From contig CM068321.1 of NCBI GenBank assembly GCA_034766995.1, positions 14,349,026 to 14,413,025 of the forward strand: 64,000 nt of DNA, given 5' to 3'. This stretch comes from Acanthacorydalis orientalis. Taxonomy: Eukaryota > Arthropoda > Insecta > Megaloptera > Corydalidae. This document shows, piece by piece, positions 12,169-24,244 of the stretch. A program made the position numbers and the translations under genes. Under the pieces are notes generated by a model. It saw only the letters and a program-made list of their open reading frames with translations, was not told where the DNA came from and searched no databases. Numbering within the stretch: position 1 is the first letter of the stretch; the number at the start of each line of letters is the position of its first letter.

Positions 12169-12219
<51 letters not shown>
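12169..12219. repeat. (TA)n array
   Basis: 51-base TA run. Confidence 0.95.
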
Positions 12220-12222
<3 letters not shown>

Positions 12223-15200
12223 ATTACCGCAGTAAAAATATTTATAGCAATACGATATATAAGTGGCCTAATTTGCACAACTATACATGGAGTTATTTAA
12301 CGAAACTCAAGGTTATGCTTGCACTATAAACATATATTAATCATAAAAATTGGTACAATATGGCAAAAATGAAATATTCATAGTAGTAAATATATATAAA
12401 ATGTGACACGATTCATGAATATGTTATAAATCACATAATAAATCTAAACCAGCTTGATTCAAATGAATGTTGCTTCAAAAAGTTGATTTGAATGCGGCAG
12501 TAGTTAAATTTGAATTTATGGTGCGCCAGTTTAGTATGTAAATCATCCATATTATATATATTTTGTTTGTTTGTTTTTTCTCTGCTATGAAATTTCTTCA
12601 ATTTACGTATAAATGTTCGAAATGGTGAAATGTAGGACAGTTTTGACAAGCGTAGAGTTTTGTTTCTAGTGAATTGATTTTGTCTCAACTACTCTAAGAA
12701 CATAAGTATGTAAATATGTTTGTCTGTACGTATATATTGTAAACAATGTGTTATTACAAAGTTTCATCTTCGAGTCTGTTTTCGTAAGAATAAATTTATA
12801 ATTTGTAATAATGTGTATGTTTAAATATTAACAACTCCATGTTAACAACTCAATTCTGAAGACATTTTTATATAACGTAAATAGAATAATATATTAATCT
12901 TTCGTTTTAAAAAGACGGTATAAAAAAGTTACTGTGAAATTTATATTATCTTATGAAAAGAAATAAAAAATTATTTTAATACTGTATAGATTCCTGTATA
13001 TTTCAATAAATTATACTAATAATAATATATTTTTATATATTAAATATTTGCATATTCTTTTGTGCCCTGTACTTATTAAATAGTCTGTAATCATATTTTG
13101 AACTATTCATATCTGAAAACATTTTAAAAAATAATTTATAAATCGATAAGAAATCATATTCTAAAATTAATATCAACTTAAATTTTATGAAAGTTCACTA
13201 ATATATGTTTTAATGTAAAAACAATGCACTTTTAATAAATATCTTTATTTTTTGTTTAAAATTTTAAAAAAAATAATAACTTCACAATATTTGCAACGAA
13301 TTGGAAAATAAAATTCCATATAGACTTTTGAAAGTGCTCAATACTTCAATCTATTTTAAGTTGAAAATAACACAAAAAAAAATACTTAAAATCGTTCTCA
13401 AATCAATATCTAATTTAAAACGTTTAAACTCATTTTGATGAAGATAATATACTATATTTCGTGCGTATTTCCTGACATTGATTGGTTTTCCGTATCTTTA
13501 TACAGATTTTATAAAAAGTATATTGAAAAAAAATATATTACATTTTATATAAAATATATATATTAAATTTTTCATATTTCATTATGCTTCCCGTTAATAA
13601 TTTATTATATAATTACTATATAATAATATATAAAGTATGCATGACTATTATTATAGAAAAATTAATTACGAGTATGTATAAAATATACCAATTTATTTAT
13701 TTAATATTTTATAGTTCTACGATAATTAATCATCGTTTGTAAACGAGAAAGACTATAAAAATAAAAGAAAAATGAGGATCCACACACGACTAGTTATTAT
13801 TTTCATGTTTTTAGCTTCCTGGCTAAATTTCTAATTAAAATATATTTTACATTTTTGATAAAGGTTGAAAGTATAATTATTAGACAGATAATTAATAAAT
13901 TCATTGTTTAAATGAAACTATAATTAATTAAAAATATAAATATATAAACACACATACATACTTTTTGTACCAGTTCTGGACAGTTAAATTGAAAAAGATT
14001 TTTTAAAACATTTTAATTATAGATAAAGATATAAACAAATATTTTTGCTAATATTTTGATAAAATAATGCAATTTCCTAATTAATACAATTATGATATAT
14101 AATAAATTATAAGTTAATCTTCTTATCTATATATTCTTTGAAAACTATTAAAAGAAAAGACAAAAACAAGAGGATAACTTTTGTTAATTAAAATCAAAAA
14201 AAGGAACATTGTAGTAAAATTAATTTTTACTATTTTATTATTTCTGATCATACGTTTACTTCTATAAAATACACTAGATTTCATTGATCTCTCTCTACAT
14301 TAAGTTCAATTAAATTACATTAACATATAAATCTGTGTCGTCCTAAACATTTGTACTTTAAAAAAAAGTATTTATAAAAGCTTAGATTTAAAATTTGAAT
14401 TTAAATAGTAAAAAAGATTTTCATCAAAAGAAAAATCGAAAAAAAATACCAACAATAAAAAAAGTGAATACTTTTGAATCGTTTATGAAAGAACAATAGT
14501 AACGGATTTGAAAAATCAATTAGATCAGAATATAATTTAGATATCGAGACAATACCCAAGTTAAAAATGTTACATTAAGTACACGCCAGAAGAAGTTCAG
14601 TCAGTCGTTACAGAACAATGAAACCGTTATCTTTACTACATCCCATTCTTTGGTTTAATATATTACAACGAACAATTATTCTTATCCATTAAACACATAA
14701 AATGGGATATCAGAAACCATCTTACAAATTAAATGACTGCTATATGTATTACTCTTAAAATAGCAACATACTAGACAAGAATTAAAGAACTTCCCTCAAA
14801 TGTTATACCACGATGTATCTTTTGAAATATATTACTAGGGAGACTATGAGTACTTAATTTTGTTAAATTACAATAGCTTCTAATTTAATACTTAACTACA
14901 AAAAATGTTTATCAAGCAGAATATAAAATTACTCTATAAGTCTGTTTTTTTTTGAATTTATTATACATCTTAAATATTTCATAACTCATTCCAAAAAATC
15001 CAATACAATAGTGTACCCAAATTTCTATTTATTCACACATTAAATTCAACTTTTTTTTAAATTATTGCATTTTACAATTGAATATGTTTGATTATTTATT
15101 ACGATAATTTATTAAAAATTCAAAATATCTTATAATTTATTCCAACATTTCAGAAGGTGCAGATATTTAATTTTATTTGAAATTACAAGAGACTAAGAGA

Positions 15201-16085
15201 GAATTAAAGTTAGAAATTACAAGAGACTATCAATGGTTTTAAAAATATTTATTAGTGAAGTAAATGTATATGTATTATTCGTCACTTTTAAAATTTAATA
15301 GTATGATTTATTTTTCAATTAAATCACAGTTAATTAAACTAAATAATTTATTATACATTATTATTGTGATTTAGTAATTTATATAATAAAATCATACATA
15401 ATGGAATGGATTTGAAACTCTAGGAATAGAAATATTATTCTTGCTGAATTGTAGGCAATTTATTTTATATACAGTTGAAGTGCTAGTTCGAATTTATATT
15501 TTTATGATTTATTTCTATGAATATAAATATATCGTACAAATACAGAATATTGAAAGTGTGTGCCTGAATCATCATACAAGTCGACATTTTTTTTGTAAAA
15601 AAAAGCAATAAATAATACTACTTCAGCAGTGCTGCGTTACTGCTGAAATATCCGTATTTTCATTCGACGCGTACAACAGGAAATTGTGTAGGTACGTTCT
15701 ACATCAGATAGTATTTCCCCTTGAATATTCAAAGACGACGTCTTTAATTATTAACGATAAGAATTAGGAAATAGAGTGGTATATTAAATCATATGAACGA
15801 AAAGAGAATGCTTGAAATGTAAATACTGCTAAGGAGAAAATTCCATTTGTGATTTTCAAACAGTGTTATTACCTTTGACATTCTTCGACGAAGGTAAAAA
15901 TGTATTAAGGTGAATAATTTAATAATTCTCTAAAGTACTCATTTTGTTAATGATACAATAATAAGATACTCTTTCTGTTTTATTACATATAATTGTTATT
16001 TTTGTACGAGTTTGGTTGAATGAAAGAAAGTAAGGAATTTCTCGAAAATATTAAACATCTATCTACCAATCTACTGACCTATCTA
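12220..16085. other. AT-rich stretch without TA arrays
   Basis: Nearly 3.9 kb with no long dinucleotide array and no supported gene. A minus-strand open frame at 12431-12688 (TTG start) has a fairly even residue mix but no signals. A direct repeat GAAATTACAAGAGACTA occurs at 15179-15195 and 15213-15229. Segment 15580-15760 has raised CpG, the hairpin TTCAGCAGT-8-ACTGCTGAA (about 15624-15649) and the dyad AAAGACG-a-CGTCTTT (15731-15745), so it may be a conserved non-coding element. Confidence 0.5.
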
Positions 16086-16088
16086 TCT

Positions 16089-16108
16089 ATATATCTCTCT
16101 CTCTTTAC

Positions 16109-16169
<61 letters not shown>

Positions 16170-16182
16170 TAAAGAGAGAGAG
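16089..16182. repeat. (TC)n(TA)n(GA)n self-complementary array
   Basis: CT repeats, then TA, then GA repeats. The two flanks are complementary, so the array can fold into one long hairpin. Confidence 0.95.
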
Positions 16183-16842
16183 CTGATTATTTCGTAAAAT
16201 TGGTCATACAATCCCAAAAATTAACACCTAATTTTTAAAAAACAATTTAAAATGACTGAAGTATTCACAATAATCAATTATATAACAAAAATATTTAAGA
16301 TTCAAAAATATTAGAATTTAAAGATTCGATAATATTCTACTCAATAATCTTAATTCAACGGAGTAGTCTCAAAATTTTGTAATACAAAAACTTAGACCAC
16401 TCTATCCAATTAATATCATGTATTACAATTCCTCATTATGACAACAGTTCTTTCACGGTTAATTCAGAAAGTTGAAACAGAGTGAAAAATGGCTCCACAA
16501 ATATCTGTTTTCTCAATATGTTTCTGTTTTATCTTTCATATTTTTTTCTGATTATAAAAGAGATAAATTGTTGCCTATTTGGGTTAATTCAAGTTTCACA
16601 AATTATAATTTATTTAGCTGTTTGCTGCTTCCAATGTGTAAAATTCTAAAGTTGTCTCTCTAATAAATATGTCTAATTTTAAAATTTGAAAGTAATAACA
16701 TAAAATATTCAATCGAACAAATAACAATAAACCCATTTTTAACTGAGATAGTTTGTTTAAATTTTATGAATCCTTCGCTAATTTATCAATTGTTGCAACA
16801 AGATTTGTCAATTGATAATTGCAAGAAACGAATCTGTAATAC

Positions 16843-16880
16843 ATATATATATATATACATATATACTTGTGTGTGTGTGA
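16843..16880. repeat. (TA)n ... (TG)n array
   Basis: Short TA segments followed by TGTGTGTGTG. Confidence 0.9.
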
Positions 16881-17173
16881 ATATTTATTTATTATTTCAA
16901 AGTTTCATTTGTATCAACGCTGTACATTTCTCTACTGGTAACAAAGTAAAATATAAACATAGCAAAATACATTAAGTTTTATGATTTTATTATGTCACGC
17001 GCTTAAGTAAATTTGCAACAAAACGAATCTGAATCAACACTGTAAATCCATAACAAGATTTGTACTCTTAAGAAAATAGATACGTTATTATATTATATTT
17101 AAGAGCTACTTATCTAAAAATACTTTTTTTTTTGTTATTTTCTTCAATTCTCATGAATTAATAAGACATTCAT

Positions 17174-17175
<2 letters not shown>

Positions 17176-17219
<44 letters not shown>
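17176..17219. repeat. (TA)n array
   Basis: 44-base AT run. Confidence 0.95.
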
Positions 17220-17221
<2 letters not shown>

Positions 17222-17289
17222 CATATATACAAACATATATATTTGTATATAATCTTTAGAAAATTGAAAACCATTGTCCACTATACCAG

Positions 17290-17645
17290 CATTGAACTGT
17301 GAAAACTACATCACACGTTGCAATCAGTTACATGAAAATAATACGCCAGGAAATGCATGTGTACGATCAAAACACCCACATACTGTATATCAAATCATCG
17401 AAACCAATTGCACTTTCTCTATTACCAGTACGCGTCCGTAGACAATTTCACAGAGACGGGAAACGATCGAATAGGTCGTAAGATCGAAACGAGACCCATA
17501 GCCATCACACTCACAGAACGCCCAACCCACACTCGCGGAGTCAGGAGTTCGATGACAGTCGAAGCGACAGTCGACGAGAGATCAGACACGCATTTAGGAG
17601 AAACCCACGCAAATATCGCCGTTCTCCAATTACGTTTTTTATATC
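17290..17645. promoter_or_regulatory. CpG-rich island open on both strands
   Basis: One of the most CpG-rich parts of the window. The + strand shows a textbook acceptor (TTGCACTTTCTCTATTACCAG, ending 17428) and stays open to a stop near 17690. The minus strand is open from about 17640 to 17426 in one frame, with ATG-GCT-ATG at 17505 and a donor TG|GTAATA at 17425. The two readings use the same bases for the acceptor and the donor and cannot both be coding. A promoter or 5' exon of a minus-strand gene, or an internal exon of a + gene, are equally possible. Confidence 0.3.
17426..17505 (-). CDS. Alternative reading: short first exon with basic N-terminus
   Basis: Starts MAMGLVSILRPIRSFPVSVK and carries Arg but no acidic residue in its first 20 positions, a composition seen in mitochondrial targeting peptides. 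26 codons plus two bases, then donor TG|GTAATAG. The upstream sequence stays open in frame, so the start is not forced. Conflicts with the + strand acceptor reading of the same island. Confidence 0.13.
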
Positions 17646-17719
17646 GTTATTATTTAAATGATAAACTGTTTTATTTTTGTTTATTTTTTTAATATACTTG
17701 AGTTTAATTTTATTATTAC

Positions 17720-17724
<5 letters not shown>

Positions 17725-17760
<36 letters not shown>
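17725..17760. repeat. (TA)n array
   Basis: 36-base TA run. Confidence 0.95.
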
Positions 17761-17763
<3 letters not shown>

Positions 17764-18299
17764 TTTCAAAATTAATAAATATATAAATAATTTTCATATT
17801 TTTAAAAAGTGAATGATTTTTTTTATAATAAAATTAATTTGTAATTTTACAATATAATTCGTTTATCTGTTACTTTTTATCAGCCTTTGGTTTTTATTGC
17901 GAATATGTTGATATTGCAATTTAAATACAAAATATGTTAATTGAATATTTGATTACCTTTTTCAGTTAATTATTACTTCAAAACTTAAAATTTTATTTTT
18001 TTCATATGTATGGTAAATTGTAAATTATAAAGATCATTGATCTTAGTCTAGCCATAAGAAAAGGCATACTTCTTCCTTTTTAATATTTATAACATTCAAT
18101 AAAATGTAAAATTACATCCTCGATTATTATTCAAACAATGTAGTATATAGTACTGTTAAAAGTAATAATAATTTTATATATATTATACATATTTTGATTT
18201 ACATTTCCCCTAGTCTCAGAGTAATAAAACTTTATTTATTTTATTAAACTCGAGAAATATCTTATAATCGAAATAAAATATTCCATACAAAAGCATATA

Positions 18300-18660
18300 C
18301 ACCTGACATTTTCTAGATCCAGCCCTGCGACAAAACGGACGATATCGTCCGTTGCCCATGCGGTCTTTATGGCCTTACATTGCCGTATCAGCAACACTAC
18401 GGCGACGCCAGTTAAGGGCGCGACCCGTTCTACCCTCAACAACCACCGAAAAAAAAACACCCCTTCAACCTTCAACGTCATGTATATATGTGTTCTTCAC
18501 ACGAGATGTACCACCCAAAAGCAACGGCAAGTCGATGGTGGTGGTGTGCTTGTTGTGTTGCTGGATAAGGGTTGAGAAAATTTTTATTTTTATGCGTTCG
18601 CATTTATTTTTTCCTTGGCTCTCCTTTTCTTGTATTTGGCTGTGTACGAGTTTCCTTCGT
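18300..18660. promoter_or_regulatory. GC-rich island with 20-base palindrome
   Basis: High GC and CpG. Contains the perfect palindrome AACGGACGATATCGTCCGTT at 18334-18353. Open frames run on both strands: on + an ATG at 18358 opens about 106 codons with a basic N-terminus (MRSLWPYIAVSATLRRRQLR); on minus see the exon candidate at 18303-18434. Overlapping open frames on both strands show that GC content alone explains some of the openness. Confidence 0.3.
18303..18434 (-). CDS. Candidate internal exon with SAM-like start
   Basis: On the minus strand an AG preceded by a T9 tract (about 18442-18460) opens a 132-base exon: one base, 43 codons, two bases. It ends GTCAG|GTGTAT, an acceptable donor. 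The tail TAWATDDIVRFVAGLDLEN resembles the first helices of a SAM domain, which commonly begin W-x-x-x-D-[IV]-x-x-[FW]-[IVL]-x-x-[IL]-x-L-E. Entry and exit phases match (2/2), so the exon could be skipped without a frameshift. The second half of a SAM domain was not found downstream. The 20-base palindrome lies inside the exon. Confidence 0.25.
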
Positions 18661-18664
18661 ACAA

Positions 18665-19233
18665 ACAAATATTGGTAACATGCATGGACTTGATATGATG
18701 TCACAATTTTTTTGTGAAGAATGAATGATGTATTTGAACAGCAGAGATATATGGCTATATTTTTCTTTTTATATTGATAATAAGGTTATCATGCGTTGTG
18801 AAAGCGATTTTTGTATGATTTTTTTTATATCTTAAGATTTATATAGTAAACATAATACTTTTCGTAAATATGAAAATATTTTTTAAATTAAATATTCAAC
18901 AAATAATTTTTTGTTTTAAAAAGCTGTCTATTAAAATACAAAGACGTAATAACAGTAACATATACTGCACTCACTAACAGAAAAGAGCAAATTAAAAATG
19001 ATTTGGATGCATTAGCTGTCGATTTTTAATCTACACCTTTGTAAAAATCAATGATTTACGACACTTTTGAGTATTTTAAAACACAATAATACTGGGCCCG
19101 AAATTTTTTTACTGATATAATAGTTTATTAAAAATAAAGATAGTAAATATATGCTATGGAATTTTCTAAACATAGCATTTAAAATAAAAAAATATATACA
19201 TTTTGATACACAATTAATATCTGTTTATAATGG

Positions 19234-19235
<2 letters not shown>
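18665..19235. other. AT-rich non-coding stretch
   Basis: No gene seen. Confidence 0.6.

Positions 19236-19236
<1 letters not shown>

Positions 19237-19308
<72 letters not shown>
19237..19308. repeat. (TA)n array
   Basis: About 70 uninterrupted bases of TA. Confidence 0.95.
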
Positions 19309-19310
<2 letters not shown>

Positions 19311-19569
19311 AAATCAATGTCTAAAAACATTTATTCATTTAATACAAACATGCATATTTTTTATAACACTTTCTAAAAAAATGGAAGTAAACTGATAATT
19401 TGTAAAGTAAACTTTTCCTGCCAAATCTATTATAATTTATTTTTGTTGGAACATTTTTATGTAAAAATTACATATTGATTATTAATATATTCAAGCATGA
19501 ATTATTCTCATAAATTAAAAAGATCTATATATCTAGAAAATGTAATAATGTATTTATAATAGTTAACTA

Positions 19570-19576
<7 letters not shown>

Positions 19577-19632
<56 letters not shown>
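19577..19632. repeat. (TA)n array
   Basis: About 55 bases of TA, 270 bases from the previous array. Confidence 0.95.
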
Positions 19633-19637
<5 letters not shown>

Positions 19638-19639
19638 GA

Positions 19640-20430
19640 TCAATATTTATCTCTTAAGTTGTAAACCGAATCTAAGATATAAAAGAAATAAAAAAATCAG
19701 ACATGGAATTTTTAAAGTTTAATTAAAGTGATACCTAATATTTTACTTTTCTCTTATAGTAGAAACTAATTTTTCCTTGTTAATTGTACGTTAATTTTGC
19801 TGTTTTAATTAAAAAAGACTAAACATTTCATCAAACAAATATAGAGGATTTAGTAAATATATAATGGTACCCAAAATGGTCTTCTATTTAACTACAATAA
19901 AACTTTTCAAATTTCTAAAATTCAATATACTTGAAAATTAATTGATGGCATAATTTGAATTTCATTAATTTTGTTCATAGAAGAACGGGTGGGAATGGCC
20001 AAATTTTATTTATCATTTCTAAAAATGTCTTTATGAAGAATATTTACAAATCAATATTCTAGAACCCATTTTAATTGAGTTAATACATTTCTTTGTAACT
20101 AACTCATTGATTTTGAATACCATGGAGTTTGTAAGTAGAAACCTTGTAAGCTTTTCTTTATCTAGTTAATGTCACAGCTTTACATATATTCTGTAATTAT
20201 GCTATAATTAATCATAATTTCTTATAATATTTTTTTTTGGTTTTATGTATCATTCATAACAATTAATAGTGAATGGTTCAGTTTGAATGCTTTTATATTC
20301 TTAATAACCAAATGGACTAAATTTTCTTCTTAAATTTTGTCCGTTAAAATAACATTACCAAAATTTTATAAGTTTTTTAAAGATAATTATGAATGTTTTT
20401 TTTATATTCGAATCAAGTATTGTTTTAAAA
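19640..20430. other. AT-rich non-coding stretch
   Basis: No gene, repeat or structural feature stood out. Confidence 0.6.
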
Positions 20431-20433
20431 CAT

Positions 20434-20436
<3 letters not shown>

Positions 20437-20474
<38 letters not shown>
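20437..20474. repeat. (TA)n array
   Basis: 38-base AT run. Confidence 0.95.
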
Positions 20475-20476
<2 letters not shown>

Positions 20477-20688
20477 TATACCTTACACACCTTTAAAATA
20501 TACTCTATTTCAGAGATGTATTTTTGCAGTTCTGTTATAAAAAAAATAATTCAAATATCTACTTTTCATAAAAATTGAAAAATTTTATGGATTCAACAAA
20601 GCAAAAAGTTCTAAGAAAATGATAATACAAATGATTATTTACAGATCTTGTATTCATATTTTTGAAGAGGTAATTATGTGTAAATGTA

Positions 20689-20692
<4 letters not shown>

Positions 20693-20734
<42 letters not shown>

Positions 20735-20787
20735 GTATGTATATATACATATTTATACATGTATGTATGTATGTATGTATGTATATG
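20693..20787. repeat. (TA)n with (GTAT)n tail
   Basis: TA run followed by five GTAT units. Confidence 0.95.
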
Positions 20788-20966
20788 GGTATGTGTGAAT
20801 AAGAAATACACATAAATACAAGGACACATAATACAAACACATAAAATTTATAACAGTATTAGTAGTGTTAATATCAGTCAAACCAATTAATCACATTTCA
20901 AAACTTTTACAATATCCTTTACGTTCAAATGTGGGTACAAGCATACACGTGTACATATACATATGG

Positions 20967-20978
20967 ATATATATATAC

Positions 20979-21021
<43 letters not shown>
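20967..21021. repeat. Interrupted (TA)n array
   Basis: TA runs separated by TACATA and TGTATATG. Confidence 0.95.
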
Positions 21022-21024
<3 letters not shown>

Positions 21025-21119
21025 AGAAGTTTTGAGTGTAATACTGTAATTTATTAAATGTGTATGCATAAATAAAGTTGGACATGGTTTTAACATGATA
21101 ATATGTGTAAACTACAAGT

Positions 21120-21400
21120 TTGGAGATTTTTTGGGAAACTAGTATTCAATTTCGTTGCGTCCCTACTCACACTAAGCTCTCCATAAAATCTACATACACG
21201 CACGTCAATTCGAAGCATTAATGCAAAACGGACGTAAAGAGGATTAAATGACCCATGTTTTGCAGGAAGACATTTTCGAAAAAAAGTAACCCTCTTTTTG
21301 ACGATTAATGTCCTAGAATACGGAAATATATTTCAACACAAACACGAGTCGTGTACGCGTTTTTGTTGTACTGGAATTACTACTGTGAAGTAAACGATGT
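21120..21400. promoter_or_regulatory. Candidate conserved non-coding element
   Basis: A CpG-bearing, non-repetitive segment in AT-rich DNA. Contains GCATTAATGC (palindromic, homeodomain-like core) and GGATTA (bicoid/Otx-type word) within about 50 bases, near 21215-21250. No open frame of note. The call rests on texture and short motifs, so it needs cross-species comparison. Confidence 0.25.
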
Positions 21401-21725
21401 ATGCAGAGGAAAAAATATTTATACATAATTCTGGTAGATGAATCGTATGTGACTATTAGATTTAGTATTATAAGACTTCTATGGTAATTGTGTAGACAAT
21501 TTATAACGTTGAATGCACGGATATTCGTTTTGAAATTGATTCGTGAATAAAAAATGGAGAAATGTTTCTTTTTATGTACGAGAAAAACTTTATAAATATA
21601 TTGAACTAGTTGGAGGAAATAAATATATTTAAGAATAGTAAAAGATAGATTGATTTAACCTTAATTTGTTTTAAAAAGTAAGGTAAATTATTTGAAGTGA
21701 CGCAGTAATATTTCCTATAATACAG

Positions 21726-21787
21726 TCAAAATATTTAATAATTTCCAAATGTTAAATTTTATTTTAATTACTAAATAAGATTTGACC
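21726..21787 (+). repeat. Third, diverged copy of the foldback arm
   Basis: Reads tcaaaat...tttccaaatgttaaatttt...ttaattact...taaga, matching the left foldback arm in order, with a 5-base insertion and several substitutions. It lies about 70 bases upstream in the same orientation. Shows that the arm sequence has been duplicated at least twice. Confidence 0.7.
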
Positions 21788-21819
21788 ATACATATTACAT
21801 ATTTTTACATCATACAGAT

Positions 21820-21846
21820 TATATATATATATATATATATATATAT
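21820..21846. repeat. (TA)n array
   Basis: Separates the third arm copy from the foldback. Confidence 0.95.
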
Positions 21847-21857
21847 CCATATACATT

Positions 21858-22122
21858 ACATATCAAAATTTATTTCCAGATGTTAAATTTTCTTTCAATT
21901 ACTGATTAAGAATTAATCATTTGACTTAACAAAAAAATTCAATTTTCAGTCAAATGGTCAATTCTTAATAAACACACACACATATATATATATATACGTT
22001 TGGTGAGAATTGACCATTTGACTGAAAGTTATGTTTATGTTAGTTAAGCTTTTAGTCGAATTATTAATTCTTAATCAGTAATTGAAAGCAAGTTTAACAT
22101 CTGAAAATAAATTTTGATATGT
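21858..22122. repeat. Long imperfect inverted repeat (foldback)
   Basis: Left arm 21858-21967 and right arm about 22005-22122 are reverse complements. The outer 60 bases (acatatcaaaatttattt... to ...taagaattaat) differ at only three positions. The inner ends (TCAGTCAAATGGTCAATTCT) match almost perfectly; the middle of the arms has diverged. The spacer of about 37 bases is a CA/TA microsatellite. Could be a MITE or foldback element, or the DNA of a hairpin RNA locus. No terminal target-site duplication was identified. Confidence 0.85.
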
Positions 22123-22460
22123 ATTGCAACAAATATTTCTTCGTATCTATCAATAATTTACCCTTCTCTTTTCAAATTAAATTAAGATTGAATCAATACA
22201 CCTTTAACCATTCTTATTTTCTACAATGTATTTTTTACATCTATCTCAGATATATTTATCAAGTTTTTTAATAATATTCCATGAAATGTATTTCTAAATC
22301 ATTATTTATTTCTAAATTAAGATTTTTTAATCAAATTGATTTTCCCGAACTTTTCTTTCGCACATACCAAACATTTTATTCTAATAAAATATTCGATAAC
22401 TGATAATTTATCATTTTAGTTAATACTTATGTGCATTTCTATCATGATTCTCATTTTCAG

Positions 22461-22538
22461 AACGTCATGATACAAGAAACTGCAAAGAGTTTTTCATATT
22501 GTAGCACTCTAAAAATGACAACACCGTCATCGAAATAA
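22461..22538 (+). CDS. Candidate terminal exon
   Basis: Acceptor CATGATTCTCATTTTCAG ends at 22460. 25 open codons (starts NVMIQETAKSFSYCSTLK) run to TAA at 22536-22538, and AATAAA follows at 22544-22549. Both the acceptor type and AATAAA are frequent in such AT-rich DNA, so the support is weak. Confidence 0.14.
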   Translation, partial: NVMIQETAKSFSYCSTLKMTTPSSK

Positions 22539-22881
22539 GTACAAATAAAAGTAGACTTATTTATAATCAACTATTGAACATTATGATTAAAAAGTTTTAT
22601 ATGCACTGTGTGGAGTCTAAATTAATTTGCAAACGTGAATTTAACTACAGTGCCATAATTAGGATTACATTTTTTGTGTTTCATATTATTACCATACATT
22701 TGTTAAAATGCATATTTGAAACAGTAATTTTTAACATTGTTTTCTATTGAATTTATAAAAAGATGCATGCGACTAAAACAGTGTTTTTGTAATATTTCTC
22801 CTGACATATTTATTACATAAAAATATAAAAGAATATGTTTATGATAAATTTAAGAAATGTTATGTTAAATATAAAAATATT

Positions 22882-22884
<3 letters not shown>

Positions 22885-22935
<51 letters not shown>
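22885..22935. repeat. (TA)n array
   Basis: About 50-base AT run. Confidence 0.95.
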
Positions 22936-22936
<1 letters not shown>

Positions 22937-22939
22937 CTA

Positions 22940-24150
22940 ATGGTGGTATATGCGATTGCTGTATGAATGTTTCTTTTTCTGATTTCGTTAAGCCACATCT
23001 TTGCGTGGCTTGCTTACAGAATGATATGCTTCGATGAGCTTTTGGATTCGATCGCGGTTTTTTCTCAGACCCGATTTGTAATTCTGAGTTCTATATACTC
23101 TCCCCTACAAACACCACAGCCTTTTGGTATTATGAAAAGTTTTTAGCAACGTCAATTTTGTCATAAAATACACTGATGAATATGTTATCGATTATTAAAG
23201 TTTAATTTGAGACATTTTACCATATATATTTATAATTTGGATAAAAAAAGTTCAGCGATGATAATAAAAATTGAACACTGAATTATAGTATATACACAAA
23301 TATAATCTTTTTTTAATTATAATTAATCAACAATTTTTTTTCATGTTGATCTATTATCTGTTAAAATAATATTAATTTAACAATAAAACAGAATTCTGTC
23401 TTAATATTAAATTGCATGCCAGATAAATATGAAGGAAAGAAGAAAAAGCCAAAAATATAAGATACGTACATCAATTTAAGATAGGTAAACAACATTCGAA
23501 ACTTATAAGAACATATAACATAATCTTGTTTGAAATTATCGTAGATCAATTATTGAACTCAGCCGAGAATATGTTCTAAGAAACTAAAAGTTTTGCTTGG
23601 AGAATTTCTCAATCTCTTCACGAACAACAAATGACCACAAAGCTTGTTTACAACAAATGTCTACGAGAGGTTAAAAGTTAGCTAATTTAAACTTCTTAAT
23701 TAGTAATATCGAAAAAGAACTATAATTAATAATAAAATTAATTGTTCTTAGAACTATATTTTTCTTTTTAATAAACAAAAACATTTTTTATTATATTTTC
23801 AAAATAAGTTGATAAAATAATAAAGTATTAATTTATAGACCATTTAGGTATTTACAAAAAAGGATGAATCTTTTTTAAATGAGATTACGAAAACAATGAA
23901 AGAAATAAATTACTGATAACTTTGATGAAGGTAATATCTATTATATAGACTATCTAGAAATCGGTCAGTACAATTCATTGAAATGAAACTACAGAATACT
24001 GAAGCTTTTAGTAAACATCATAAATGCAATTTCTATATTGTATGTATTTTTATCCATTGTTTATTGATGAAGATAATAATGACCCTTTCTTTTATATCTG
24101 CAAAATTATTTATACTAGAAAATGTTTATAGAAACTGACTTATTTAACTA
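22940..24150. other. AT-rich non-coding stretch
   Basis: No supported gene. A GC-richer patch at 22980-23140 holds the small hairpin AGCCAC-8-GTGGCT (22991-23010). Confidence 0.55.
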
Positions 24151-24190
24151 TCTCTCTCTCTCACACACACACACACTACTATATATATAT

Positions 24191-24234
<44 letters not shown>

Positions 24235-24240
24235 ACATAC
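24151..24240. repeat. (TC)n(CA)n(TA)n compound array
   Basis: Three dinucleotide types in series, ending in GTATACATAC. Confidence 0.95.
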
Positions 24241-24244
24241 ACTT

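Noticed and set aside
12431..12688. 85-codon minus frame
   Set aside because: Starts at TTG, basic and AT-driven composition, no splice sites or recognised motif.
15624..15649. TTCAGCAGT hairpin as a microRNA precursor
   Set aside because: The stem is only nine bases and pairing is lost on both sides; too short for a pre-miRNA.
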